Source: Actinomyces sp.
GTDB lineage: Bacteria > Actinomycetota > Acidimicrobiia > Acidimicrobiales > Aldehydirespiratoraceae
DNA: 6,329 nucleotides
Assembly (NCBI GenBank): GCA_003697065.1
Contig: RFFY01000488.1
Location: forward strand, 1-6,329
Reading direction: 5' to 3'
Shown: positions 1-5,121 of the stretch, piece after piece
Layout of the letters: each line of letters opens with the position of its first letter
Numbering within the stretch: the first letter of the stretch is position 1
Translations under genes and position numbers: made by a program
The notes under the pieces: generated by a model
What the model was told of the DNA's origin: nothing
Databases searched by the model: none
Seen by the model: the letters and a program-made list of their open reading frames with translations, nothing else

Positions 1-381
1 AACCGCTGCTGGCCGGTCCCGGTGGGCGGCGCCGAGCGGGCGGCGGCCGCCCGCCTGGCCCGCCGGGACCCCCAGCACCGCGGCGACCTCGCCGCCACGG
101 CGGGGGTGGCGGACCCCTCCGTGGTGGCGGCCACCGCCCGGGCCGTCGCCGCCGCCACCGACCTGGCCGCCGCCGTCGTCGACCACGAGGAGGAGGCCCT
201 GGCCGCCCTGGCCCACCCCGGGGCGCCCCTCGTCCGCCTGGCGGAGCTGGCCGACGACGTGGCCGACCTCGACGCCGTCGACGCCGTTGCCGACGCCCTG
301 GCGGCGGCCGAAGCGGCGGGACCGGCCGCGCGAGGGGTCCCGTCTCCCCTTCCGGACGAGGGGCCGCGCGCGGGCTCGTAG
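1..381 (+). CDS. C-terminal part of an unrecognised Ala-rich protein (5' end outside window)
   Basis: The reading frame is open from the first base to a TAG at 379-381, giving about 126 residues of a protein that begins upstream of the window. Nearly every codon ends in G or C up to about position 285, which is good evidence of coding. The last 30 or so codons relax (GTT, GAA, GGA, CGA, TCT, CTT), as expected for a poorly conserved tail. The visible part is rich in Ala, Asp and Val and looks helical. It has no membrane segment, and the end is Pro/Gly-rich and probably disordered. A stretch near residues 76-93 (PLVRLAELADDVADLDAV) and an NRCW at the window edge faintly recall the C-terminal end of ArsA/Get3-type P-loop ATPases, but no nucleotide-binding motif is in view, so I do not assign that family. 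A GTG at 22 could be a start, but the frame continues upstream of it with equally good codons. The stop lies 9 bases before pdtaS. Confidence 0.7.
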   Translation, partial: NRCWPVPVGGAERAAAARLARRDPQHRGDLAATAGVADPSVVAATARAVAAATDLAAAVVDHEEEALAALAHPGAPLVRLAELADDVADLDAVDAVADALAAAEAAGPAARGVPSPLPDEGPRAGS

Positions 382-391
382 GCTGGGAGGA
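378..391 (+). promoter_or_regulatory. Possible leaderless promoter (-10) for pdtaS
   Basis: TAGGCT at 379-384 fits the actinobacterial -10 pattern TAnnnT and overlaps the stop codon of the preceding gene. Six bases separate it from the ATG at 391, so transcription could begin at the start codon itself. The only purine-rich stretch, GGGAGG at 385-390, touches the ATG with no spacer and is badly placed for a ribosome binding site. No convincing -35 box is visible. This is inference from spacing alone. Confidence 0.35.
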
Positions 392-1911
392 TGGCCAGCC
401 TCGCCGAGCTCGCCCGGGGCCACACCGTCCTCGACGCCGACGCCATCGCCCACCTCCAGCGCCTCGTCGGCTCCTGGTCCCTGCTCGCCGACCTGTCCTT
501 TTCGGATCTGCTCCTGCACGCCCCGGTCGGCGCCGACGCCGACACCTTCGTGACCCTGGCCCACGTCCGCTCGACCACCGGGCGGACCGTGCACCTCGGT
601 GACCCCATCGGGGGTCGGGTCGAGGCGGCCGAGCGGCCTCTCATGCGGCGCTGCCTGCTCGAGGGGCGGATGGGCGAGGAGCTCGTGAGCGCCACCCCTC
701 TCGCCGGCGACGACGACACCGTCGAGGAGGACATCCGCCACCCCGCGGCCCGGCGGCGCCGCGTCGACTACGTCCCGGTGCGGGCGGGCGACGAGGTGGT
801 CGCCGTGCTCACCCGCGAGGACGAGCCCGCCCTGTTGCGTCATCCGAGCCAGCTCGAGGGCACCTACCGGCGCCTCTTCGACCGCCTGGCGATCATGATC
901 GCCGAGGGCTCCTTCCCCTTCGACGCCGACACCCCGGCCGGCGAGTACCGCGAGCCGCGGGTCGGTGACGGCGTGCTGGTGCTCGACCGGGAGCAGAGGA
1001 TCGAGTACGGCTCACCCAACGCCTTGTCGGCCCTGCACCGGCTCGGCGTGCTGGGTCCGATCGAGGGCAGCACCTTCGGCCAGCTGGGCCTCGACGGTCG
1101 GGTGGTCGCCGAGGCCTTCCGCCAGCGTCGCTCGGTCATCGCCGAGCTCGACCGCGGCCCGGAGCTGGCCGTGGTCGTACGGTGCTACCCCCTGTCGGCC
1201 AAGGGGGCGCTGACCGGTGGCCTCGCCTTGATGCGCGACATCTCCGAGCTGCGCCACCGTGACCGGCTCCTGGTCTCCAAGGACGCCACGATCCGCGAGA
1301 TCCACCACCGGGTGAAGAACAACCTCCAGACCATCTCGGCTCTGTTGCGGCTCCAGTCGCGGCGCCTGTCGTCGCCGGAGGCGAAGGCCGCCGTCGAGCA
1401 GTCGGTGCGGCGTATCTCGTCGATCGCCCTCGTGCACGAGGCCCTGGCCGTCGAGACGGGTGATGTCGTCGACTTCGGCGAGGTGGTCAAGCCCGTGTTG
1501 CGGATGGTCGAGGAGGGCCTCACGGCCCCCGAGCGTCCCCTGCGCATCGAGGTGAGCGGCTCCCTGGGGCGGGTCCCGGGCGAGGTGGCGATGCCCCTCG
1601 CCGTCGTGCTCACCGAGCTCGTCCAGAACGCCATCGACCACGCCGCCGGCGTGGGGTCGCGGGTGCTGGTCGAGCTCGAGGGGCGGAGCCGGGAGCTGGT
1701 CGCCTCCGTCGTCGACGACGGTCCCGGGGTGCCGCCGGGCTTCTCGCTGGACCGCGACGCCGGGCTGGGCCTCACCATCGCCCGGACCTTCGTGGTGTCG
1801 GACCTGGGCGGCTCGATCACCGTGGGACCGGGCCACGGTGAGGGGTCGCGGACGGGCACCCGGGTGACGGTGAGGATCCCGCGCCCGGGAGTGCGGCTCG
1901 CTTTGGGGTGA
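391..1911 (+). CDS. pdtaS: PdtaS-type sensor histidine kinase (HisKA_2 family)
   Basis: This is a soluble 506-residue sensor kinase with no membrane segment. M. tuberculosis PdtaS is 501 residues. The order is an N-terminal GAF-like sensor domain (about 8-150), a PAS domain (about 188-285), a HisKA_2 dimerisation region with the phosphoacceptor in IHHRVKNNLQ (H306 the likely acceptor), then a HATPase domain with N-box Asn413 in ELVQNAIDHA, G1 box DDGPG at 442-446 and GLGL at 458-461. PdtaS autophosphorylates and passes phosphate to PdtaR, an ANTAR-domain RNA-binding regulator that is not in this window. The ATG at 391 is chosen because the N terminus aligns with mycobacterial PdtaS from residue 1 (for example HTVL at 11-14, LLADLSF at 31-37). 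Thr55 and Val59 stand where, by my recall, M. tuberculosis has Cys53 and Cys57, so metal or nitric oxide sensing may differ. The gene converges on a WhiB gene, as in M. tuberculosis. Confidence 0.93.
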   Translation: MASLAELARGHTVLDADAIAHLQRLVGSWSLLADLSFSDLLLHAPVGADADTFVTLAHVRSTTGRTVHLGDPIGGRVEAAERPLMRRCLLEGRMGEELVSATPLAGDDDTVEEDIRHPAARRRRVDYVPVRAGDEVVAVLTREDEPALLRHPSQLEGTYRRLFDRLAIMIAEGSFPFDADTPAGEYREPRVGDGVLVLDREQRIEYGSPNALSALHRLGVLGPIEGSTFGQLGLDGRVVAEAFRQRRSVIAELDRGPELAVVVRCYPLSAKGALTGGLALMRDISELRHRDRLLVSKDATIREIHHRVKNNLQTISALLRLQSRRLSSPEAKAAVEQSVRRISSIALVHEALAVETGDVVDFGEVVKPVLRMVEEGLTAPERPLRIEVSGSLGRVPGEVAMPLAVVLTELVQNAIDHAAGVGSRVLVELEGRSRELVASVVDDGPGVPPGFSLDRDAGLGLTIARTFVVSDLGGSITVGPGHGEGSRTGTRVTVRIPRPGVRLALG

Positions 1912-1916
1912 GATCC

Positions 1917-1980
1917 GGCGCCCGCCTCAGGCGTCGGCGGCGTGCCGGAACCCGTGGCGCCCGCCTCAGGCGCCGGCGGC
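1917..1980. repeat. Near-perfect 25-base direct repeat, 39-base period, at the pdtaS/whiB convergent ends
   Basis: Bases 1917-1941 and 1956-1980 match at 24 of 25 positions; the difference is T1934 against C1973. Each begins GGCGCCCGCCTCAGGCG. The right copy contains the stop and last codons of the whiB gene. The period of 39 bases is 13 codons, so the left copy carries a second TGA (1927-1929 on the plus strand) in the whiB frame. In the right copy GGCGCC (1956-1961) can pair with GGCGCC (1969-1974) around a 7-base loop; the left copy forms the same hairpin with one mismatch. The pair may act as a bidirectional terminator between the convergent genes, although neither is followed by a T-run. 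Confidence 0.75.
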
Positions 1981-2253
1981 CTCGGCGCGGGAGCGGAGCC
2001 AGGCCCGGCGCAGGAGGCGGCGCTCGTCTTCGGCGGTGCCGCCCCAGATACCGGTGTCCTGGTTGGTGACGATGGCGAACTCCAGGCACGCGTCGCGGGC
2101 CAGACAGCCGCAGCAGACCTCCTTGGCGGAGCGGATCTGCTCGACGGCGGGTCCGGTGGTGCCCACCGGGAAGAAGAGGTTCGGGTCGGTGTCGCGGCAG
2201 GCCGCGTTCACGCGCCAGCTCAGGTCGTGCAGATGGTCGGCGGTGATCGCCAC
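1966..2253 (-). CDS. whiB1: WhiB1-like iron-sulfur transcription factor
   Basis: A 95-residue WhiB-family protein. The four cluster ligands are Cys19, Cys47, Cys50 and Cys56, with spacings 28, 3 and 6 identical to M. tuberculosis WhiB1 (Cys9, 37, 40, 46). The GIWGG turn is at 68-72, followed by a basic C-terminal region (RRLLRRAWLRSR) that in this family contacts DNA. NLFFPVG at 25-31 and NQDTGIWGG also match WhiB1 closely. WhiB1 proteins bind a 4Fe-4S cluster that reacts with nitric oxide and work bound to region 4 of the primary sigma factor; WhiB1 is essential in M. tuberculosis. An additional cysteine, Cys48, sits next to a ligand. The start is GTG at 2253. A weak purine tract (minus-strand GAGGGGG, plus 2264-2270) lies 10 bases before it. 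The N terminus is about ten residues longer than WhiB1. The paralogue (WhiB1/WblE rather than WhiB2 or others) is inferred from sequence and from the convergent pdtaS. Confidence 0.93.
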   Translation of the reverse strand: MAITADHLHDLSWRVNAACRDTDPNLFFPVGTTGPAVEQIRSAKEVCCGCLARDACLEFAIVTNQDTGIWGGTAEDERRLLRRAWLRSRAEAAGA

Positions 2254-2295
2254 GTCGTTCGGTCCCCCTCGTCACGCGGTCCGGGCGTGGCCCGC

Positions 2296-2309
2296 CGGGG
2301 CGAGCCCCG
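2296..2309. other. Small hairpin in the whiB 5' leader
   Basis: CGGGG at 2296-2300 and CCCCG at 2305-2309 can form a five-pair stem around a four-base loop (CTCG on the transcribed minus strand). It lies about 45 bases upstream of the whiB GTG in the leader expected from the promoter at 2340-2369. In DNA this GC-rich such a hairpin may be chance. Confidence 0.3.
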
Positions 2310-2339
2310 TCCCAGCCGTCTTGTCACCTGTCGGGTGCG

Positions 2340-2369
2340 ATCCTAGGAAACGAGAACCGGTTCTGACAA
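2340..2369 (-). promoter_or_regulatory. Promoter of the whiB gene
   Basis: On the minus strand, TTGTCA (plus 2364-2369) matches the TTGACA -35 consensus at five of six positions. An 18-base spacer follows, then TAGGAT (plus 2340-2345), which fits the TAnnnT -10 pattern. This is the best promoter match I see in the window, and it lies in the least GC-rich stretch. Transcription would start near 2333, giving a leader of about 80 bases to the GTG at 2253. A perfect 12-base palindrome fills part of the spacer, so the promoter is probably controlled by a DNA-binding repressor. Confidence 0.6.
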
Positions 2370-2393
2370 GACGAATCTGGAACCGGTTCTCGT
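2350..2393. promoter_or_regulatory. Paired palindromic operators (AACCGGTT core) over the whiB promoter
   Basis: AGAACCGGTTCT at 2353-2364 is a perfect 12-base palindrome. GAACCGGTTC at 2380-2389 is a perfect 10-base palindrome, centred 26 bases away. The two also form a larger inverted repeat, because ACGAGAACCGGTTC at 2350-2363 is the exact reverse complement of 2380-2393. Site 1 lies in the -35/-10 spacer and touches the -35 box of the whiB promoter; site 2 lies just upstream of that -35. The core fits AAC-NN-GTT, the inner part of the KstR (TetR-family) consensus, but lacks its outer T and A. It also fits AANCGNTT, common in LacI-family operators. The binding protein cannot be named from sequence. 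Confidence 0.65.
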
Positions 2394-2516
2394 CTTGGAT
2401 ACCAGGACCCCATGTCCGGACTGCGGGATCGGGGCGGATCCTCGGCCGGCGGAGCCCGCCCCGGCACCTCGGCGGCGGGGTCGGCCGCGGTGGGAGCACG
2501 TCGGATGGAGATCTGC

Positions 2517-2530
2517 GAGACTGGCGGCCG
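2517..2530 (+). promoter_or_regulatory. Possible leaderless promoter (-10) for the phosphodiesterase gene
   Basis: GAGACT at 2517-2522 keeps the A and final T of the TAnnnT pattern and lies 7 bases before the GTG at 2530. The intervening GGCGGCC offers little to a ribosome. No -35 box is recognisable. The first base of the hexamer is off consensus, so this is a weak call supported mainly by the same geometry at two other genes in the window. Confidence 0.25.
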
Positions 2531-3231
2531 TGACCCTCGTGATCGCCCACCGGGGCGCGTCGGCCGCGGCCCGCGAGAACACCGTCGAGGCCTTCCGCCT
2601 CGCCGGCGAGCTCGGAGCCGACTGGGTCGAGCTCGATGCCCGCGTCTGTGGTGACGGGGTCGTCGTCGTCCACCACGACGCCTGCCTCCCCGACGGACGG
2701 GTCATCTCGACGGTCCCCTTCGCCGAGCTTCCCGAACACGTTCCCAGCCTGGCCGAGGCCCTCGAGGCGTGCGGCGATCTCGGTGTCAACATCGAGATCA
2801 AGAACCTTCCCGACGACCCCGACCACGACGCCCAGCCCGTCGTCGTCGACGCCGTCGCCGGCATCGTGCAGGCCTACCTCGGCGTCGACCGCACCATCGT
2901 GTCGTCCTTCGACATGGGAGCCGTCGACCGGCTCCACACCGTCGACCCCACGATCCCGGTGGGCTGGTTGACCGTCGATCTCGGCGACCCGGCCCGGGCC
3001 GTCGAGCGGGCCGTCGCCCACGAGATGTCGACCCTGCATCCCTACGACGGGCTGGTCGACGCCGCCCTGGTCCGGCGGGTCCACGAGGCGGGTCTGGGCC
3101 TGCACGTGTGGACCGTCGACGACCCCGACAGGATGCGGACCCTCGTCGAGTGGGGCGTCGACGGCATCATCACCAACCTGCCCGACGTCGGCCGACGTGT
3201 CGTCGACGAGATGGGCGCCGGCGTCGCCTGA
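2530..3231 (+). CDS. Glycerophosphodiester phosphodiesterase (GDPD family)
   Basis: A 233-residue TIM-barrel phosphodiesterase that hydrolyses glycerophosphodiesters, the deacylated products of phospholipids, to glycerol 3-phosphate and an alcohol. The first strand carries HRG at 7-9 with the general-acid/base His7, then EN at 16-17, metal-ligand candidates Glu34 and Asp36 (VELDAR), the second catalytic His49 in VHHD at 47-50, and Glu89 in NIEIK. WTVDD at 194-198 and GIITNLP at 212-218 are the usual closing motifs. There is no signal peptide, so it should be cytoplasmic and UgpQ-like; 233 residues is typical for that type. The start is GTG at 2530, which places HRG where the family has it. 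The frame stays open back to a TTG at 2395, but those 45 codons have poor third-base bias and no homology-like content. It stops 21 bases before the convergent lipid kinase. Confidence 0.93.
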   Translation: MTLVIAHRGASAAARENTVEAFRLAGELGADWVELDARVCGDGVVVVHHDACLPDGRVISTVPFAELPEHVPSLAEALEACGDLGVNIEIKNLPDDPDHDAQPVVVDAVAGIVQAYLGVDRTIVSSFDMGAVDRLHTVDPTIPVGWLTVDLGDPARAVERAVAHEMSTLHPYDGLVDAALVRRVHEAGLGLHVWTVDDPDRMRTLVEWGVDGIITNLPDVGRRVVDEMGAGVA

Positions 3232-3269
3232 CCCCCGGCGCCGAGGGTGCGGTCACCCGCCGAGCGGGT
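3214..3269. terminator. Possible bidirectional terminator hairpins between convergent genes
   Basis: GGCGCCG at 3214-3220 can pair with CGGCGCC at 3236-3242 (seven pairs, 15-base loop), straddling the phosphodiesterase stop. ACCCG at 3255-3259 can pair with CGGGT at 3265-3269, overlapping the lipid kinase stop. The genes converge with only 21 bases between them, so shared termination is expected. No T-run follows either stem, so factor-independent termination is doubtful. Confidence 0.3.
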
Positions 3270-4194
3270 CCCGGAGCTCCCGGTGGGGCGGCACCACGAG
3301 GTTCAAGACGTCGGGCTCCCAGGCGAAGCGGAGGCGACGGCACGCCCCGAGGTCGTCGCCGTCGACCTGGTGGGGCTGGGCCGGGTCGGCCTCGATCTCG
3401 AGCGCCTTCAGGTCGCGCACCACGTCGACGGCGCTGCTCGCCTCGAGGCGCCGCCCGGCCAGGGCCCGGCCCAGCACCGGGGCCAGCGACCCCAGGCCCA
3501 GGCGCCGCAGGGTGACGGCGGCCAGGGGGGTGTGGAGATCGAGGCCGGGGACGAGATCCAGAGGCCGGTTGCCCAGGTAGGTGTAGGGACTGGCGTTGAG
3601 CACGACGGTGAGAAAGCCCCGTGACAGCTCGGTGCCGTCGGGTCCCCGGACCAGAAGGGGAGGGCGGCGCCGGTCGGTCCGCCACCAGGTCTCGACCGCC
3701 GCCATGACGAAGAGGGGATGACCCGCCCACCTCTTCCAGGGGCCGCGCCGTTCGACCGCCTCGACCACGGCGGCGTCGAAACCCACCCCGCAGTGGAACA
3801 GGAAGTAGCGGCCCTCGACCACCCCGAGACCGACCGGTTCGACGGATCCCGCGGCCAGGGCCTCGAGGGTGACCCCGGCGGCGTCGACGGGATCGTCGGG
3901 CAGGCCGAGGATGCGGGCGAACACGTTGGTCGAACCACCCGGGAGGGCGGCGAGGGCGGTGTCGGTGCCGACCAGGCCGTTGGCGGCCTCGTTGAGGGTC
4001 CCGTCGCCGCCCAGCACCACCACGACGTCGGCGCCGTCGCGGGCCGCGGACAGAGCGAGACGGGTGGCGTGGCCCCGTCGGCTCGTCTCGGCCAAGGTGA
4101 CCTCGTGGTCGGCGGACAGGGCCTTGTGGATGATGACGCGCCGCCGGGCGGTGACCGACGAGGCGACGGCGTTGACGATGAAGGTGATACGCAG
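3253..4194 (-). CDS. Diacylglycerol kinase family lipid kinase (YegS/DgkB type)
   Basis: A 313-residue lipid kinase that phosphorylates diacylglycerol or a related lipid with ATP at the inner membrane face. The N-terminal domain has GGDGT at 62-66 followed by NE at 68-69, the nucleotide-binding loop of the family, and PGGSTNVFAR at 85-94, the actinobacterial form of the second loop. GVGFDAAV at 136-143 follows. VDGDD at 277-281 corresponds to the usual VDGE near the C terminus. M. tuberculosis DgkB, about 309 residues, is similar in size. The start is uncertain. I chose CTG at 4194 because it puts LRITFIVN at the first strand and has minus-strand GAGGA (plus 4201-4205) six bases before it. 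The nearest conventional start upstream is GTG at 4323, giving 356 residues, but it adds 43 codons with worse third-base bias, has no ribosome binding site and almost touches the divergent etfB. Substrate is not resolved; sphingosine-type or phosphatidylinositol-mannoside-related kinases are alternatives. Confidence 0.9.
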   Translation of the reverse strand: MRITFIVNAVASSVTARRRVIIHKALSADHEVTLAETSRRGHATRLALSAARDGADVVVVLGGDGTLNEAANGLVGTDTALAALPGGSTNVFARILGLPDDPVDAAGVTLEALAAGSVEPVGLGVVEGRYFLFHCGVGFDAAVVEAVERRGPWKRWAGHPLFVMAAVETWWRTDRRRPPLLVRGPDGTELSRGFLTVVLNASPYTYLGNRPLDLVPGLDLHTPLAAVTLRRLGLGSLAPVLGRALAGRRLEASSAVDVVRDLKALEIEADPAQPHQVDGDDLGACRRLRFAWEPDVLNLVVPPHRELRDPLGG

Positions 4195-4200
4195 GGCCGG

Positions 4201-4207
4201 TCCTCGC
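4201..4207 (-). promoter_or_regulatory. Ribosome binding site supporting a CTG start of the lipid kinase
   Basis: The minus strand reads GCGAGGA here, then six bases, then CTG at 4194-4192. Spacing and sequence are close to ideal for a Shine-Dalgarno site. No ATG, GTG or TTG lies in the frame between 4323 and this CTG, so the site decides the start. Confidence 0.45.
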
Positions 4208-4318
4208 CGCTGATCGATGATCCGCTGGTGGATGGTGACGTCGGGCCGCGGCGCCGGGTGGCGCCGGCCCGCCGTGTGACCTGCGGCTCCGGAATGGGCC
4301 GCGGCGTCCCAATGCTGG

Positions 4319-4332
4319 CACACTGCCGCCCA
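4319..4332 (+). promoter_or_regulatory. Possible leaderless promoter (-10) for etfBA
   Basis: CACACT at 4319-4324 keeps the A and final T of TAnnnT and lies 7 bases (GCCGCCC) before the ATG at 4332. Those 7 bases contain no Shine-Dalgarno sequence, although the downstream gene etfA has a perfect one. No clear -35 box is visible. A start point at the ATG itself would explain the missing ribosome binding site. Confidence 0.3.
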
Positions 4333-5111
4333 TGAAGGTCGTCGTATGTGTGAAACAGATCCCGGATCCGGCCGACCCGGGTGAGCTCGACCCCGAGACC
4401 AAGACGCTCAAGCGTGACGTCAAGCTCATCTTGGACGAGTCTGACTCCTACGGGGTCGAGATGGCGCTCCAGCTGGTGGACGCCGCCGGTGACGGCGAGG
4501 TCCACCTGGTGTCGATGGCGCCCAACAACGAGGTCAGCGGTCTGCGCACCGCTTTGGCCATGGGGGCCGACAGCGCCACCCTGATCAGCGACGAGACCCT
4601 CCGCGGCACCGACGCCCTCGGCACCGCCAAGGTCCTCGCCGCCGCCATCGGCCGGGCCGAACCCGACCTGGTCATCACCGCCACCGAGTCCTCCGACGGC
4701 TACACCGGCACCGTGCCCGAACAGATCGCCGCCCTGCTCGGCCTGCCCTCGGTCACCTTCGCCAAGGCCATCGAGGTGAGCGACGGCACCGCCCACGTGA
4801 AGCGCCAGACCGAGGCCGGCTACGACGAGGTCACCTGCCCCCTGCCGGCCGTCGTGTCGGTGACCGCCGGTGTCGTCGAACCCCGCTACCCCTCCTTCAA
4901 GGGGATCATGGCCGCCAAGTCCAAGCCCGTCGAGGAGGTCACGGTCGCCGATCTCGGCATCGCCGCCGACCAGGTGGGCTGGACCGGCGCCCGTCAGGAG
5001 ATCACCGACATCCGTCCCGCCCCGGCACGTGAAGCGGGCGAGATCATCGAGGACGAGGGCGATGCCCACGAGCGCATCATCGCCTTCCTCGACGAGCTGA
5101 AGGTCCTGTGA
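4332..5111 (+). CDS. etfB: Electron transfer flavoprotein beta subunit
   Basis: EtfB (FixA), 259 residues, close to the roughly 250-266 usual for the family. It pairs with EtfA to carry electrons from acyl-CoA dehydrogenases and related flavin enzymes to ETF:quinone oxidoreductase and the respiratory chain. Visible features are the typical start MKVVVCVKQIPDP; a Rossmann-like core; SSDGYTGTVPEQIA at about 120-133, which corresponds to the loop holding AMP in EtfB; and the signature VEPRYPSFKGIMAAKSKP at 183-200. The Asp/Glu-rich C-terminal arm reaches over the alpha subunit in known structures. There is no signal peptide; the complex is cytoplasmic. etfA follows after 10 bases, so the two are one operon. 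No ETF:quinone oxidoreductase (fixC) or ferredoxin (fixX) gene is adjacent in the visible DNA. Sequence alone, read by eye, does not exclude an electron-bifurcating type, but nothing suggests it. Confidence 0.96.
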   Translation: MKVVVCVKQIPDPADPGELDPETKTLKRDVKLILDESDSYGVEMALQLVDAAGDGEVHLVSMAPNNEVSGLRTALAMGADSATLISDETLRGTDALGTAKVLAAAIGRAEPDLVITATESSDGYTGTVPEQIAALLGLPSVTFAKAIEVSDGTAHVKRQTEAGYDEVTCPLPAVVSVTAGVVEPRYPSFKGIMAAKSKPVEEVTVADLGIAADQVGWTGARQEITDIRPAPAREAGEIIEDEGDAHERIIAFLDELKVL

Positions 5112-5116
5112 GGAGG
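5111..5116 (+). promoter_or_regulatory. Consensus ribosome binding site of etfA
   Basis: AGGAGG begins on the last base of the etfB stop codon and is followed by a five-base spacer (CGACG) to the ATG at 5122. It is the strongest Shine-Dalgarno site in the window. It fixes the etfA start and shows that the ribosomes of this organism use the standard signal, which makes its absence before etfB notable. Confidence 0.85.
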
Positions 5117-5121
5117 CGACG

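Larger units (their letters stand above)
2317..2397. repeat. Three copies of CGTCTTG in alternating orientation
   Basis: CGTCTTGTCA at 2317-2326 is the exact reverse complement of 2364-2373. TCGTCTTG at 2390-2397 is the reverse complement of 2367-2374. The three copies therefore alternate in strand and are interleaved with the two AACCGGTT palindromes. The middle copy includes the proposed -35 box of whiB. They could be half-sites of a second regulator or accessory bases of the same one. Confidence 0.5.

Noticed and set aside
341..366. A terminator-like hairpin (CCCCT at 347-351 with AGGGG) before pdtaS
   Set aside because: It is a five-pair stem inside the upstream coding frame with no T-run, which is unremarkable at this GC content.
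1817..2275. A 152-codon minus-strand frame overlapping the whiB gene
   Set aside because: It is an Arg/Pro/Gly-rich frame-shifted shadow of whiB, whose cysteine spacing and GIWGG motif identify the true frame.
1942..2346. A 134-codon plus-strand frame opposite whiB
   Set aside because: It is antisense to whiB and the promoter region, with no recognisable domain and no ribosome binding site; the opposite strand holds a well-defined family.
2353..2364. AGAACCGGTTCT as a LexA (SOS) box
   Set aside because: Actinobacterial SOS boxes have GAAC and GTTC separated by four bases; here they are separated by two, and neither flanking gene is a DNA-repair gene.
2350..2397. The inverted repeats as transposon ends, an attachment site or a CRISPR remnant
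   Set aside because: No transposase, integrase or cas gene is present, the arms are only 8-14 bases and 16 bases apart, there are no regular spacers, and the position over a promoter explains them better as operators.
2395..2529. A 45-residue N-terminal extension of the phosphodiesterase starting at TTG 2395
   Set aside because: Third-base bias is absent, the translation is Pro/Arg-rich, and the catalytic HRG would be displaced from its usual place near the N terminus. The region overlaps the operator repeats.
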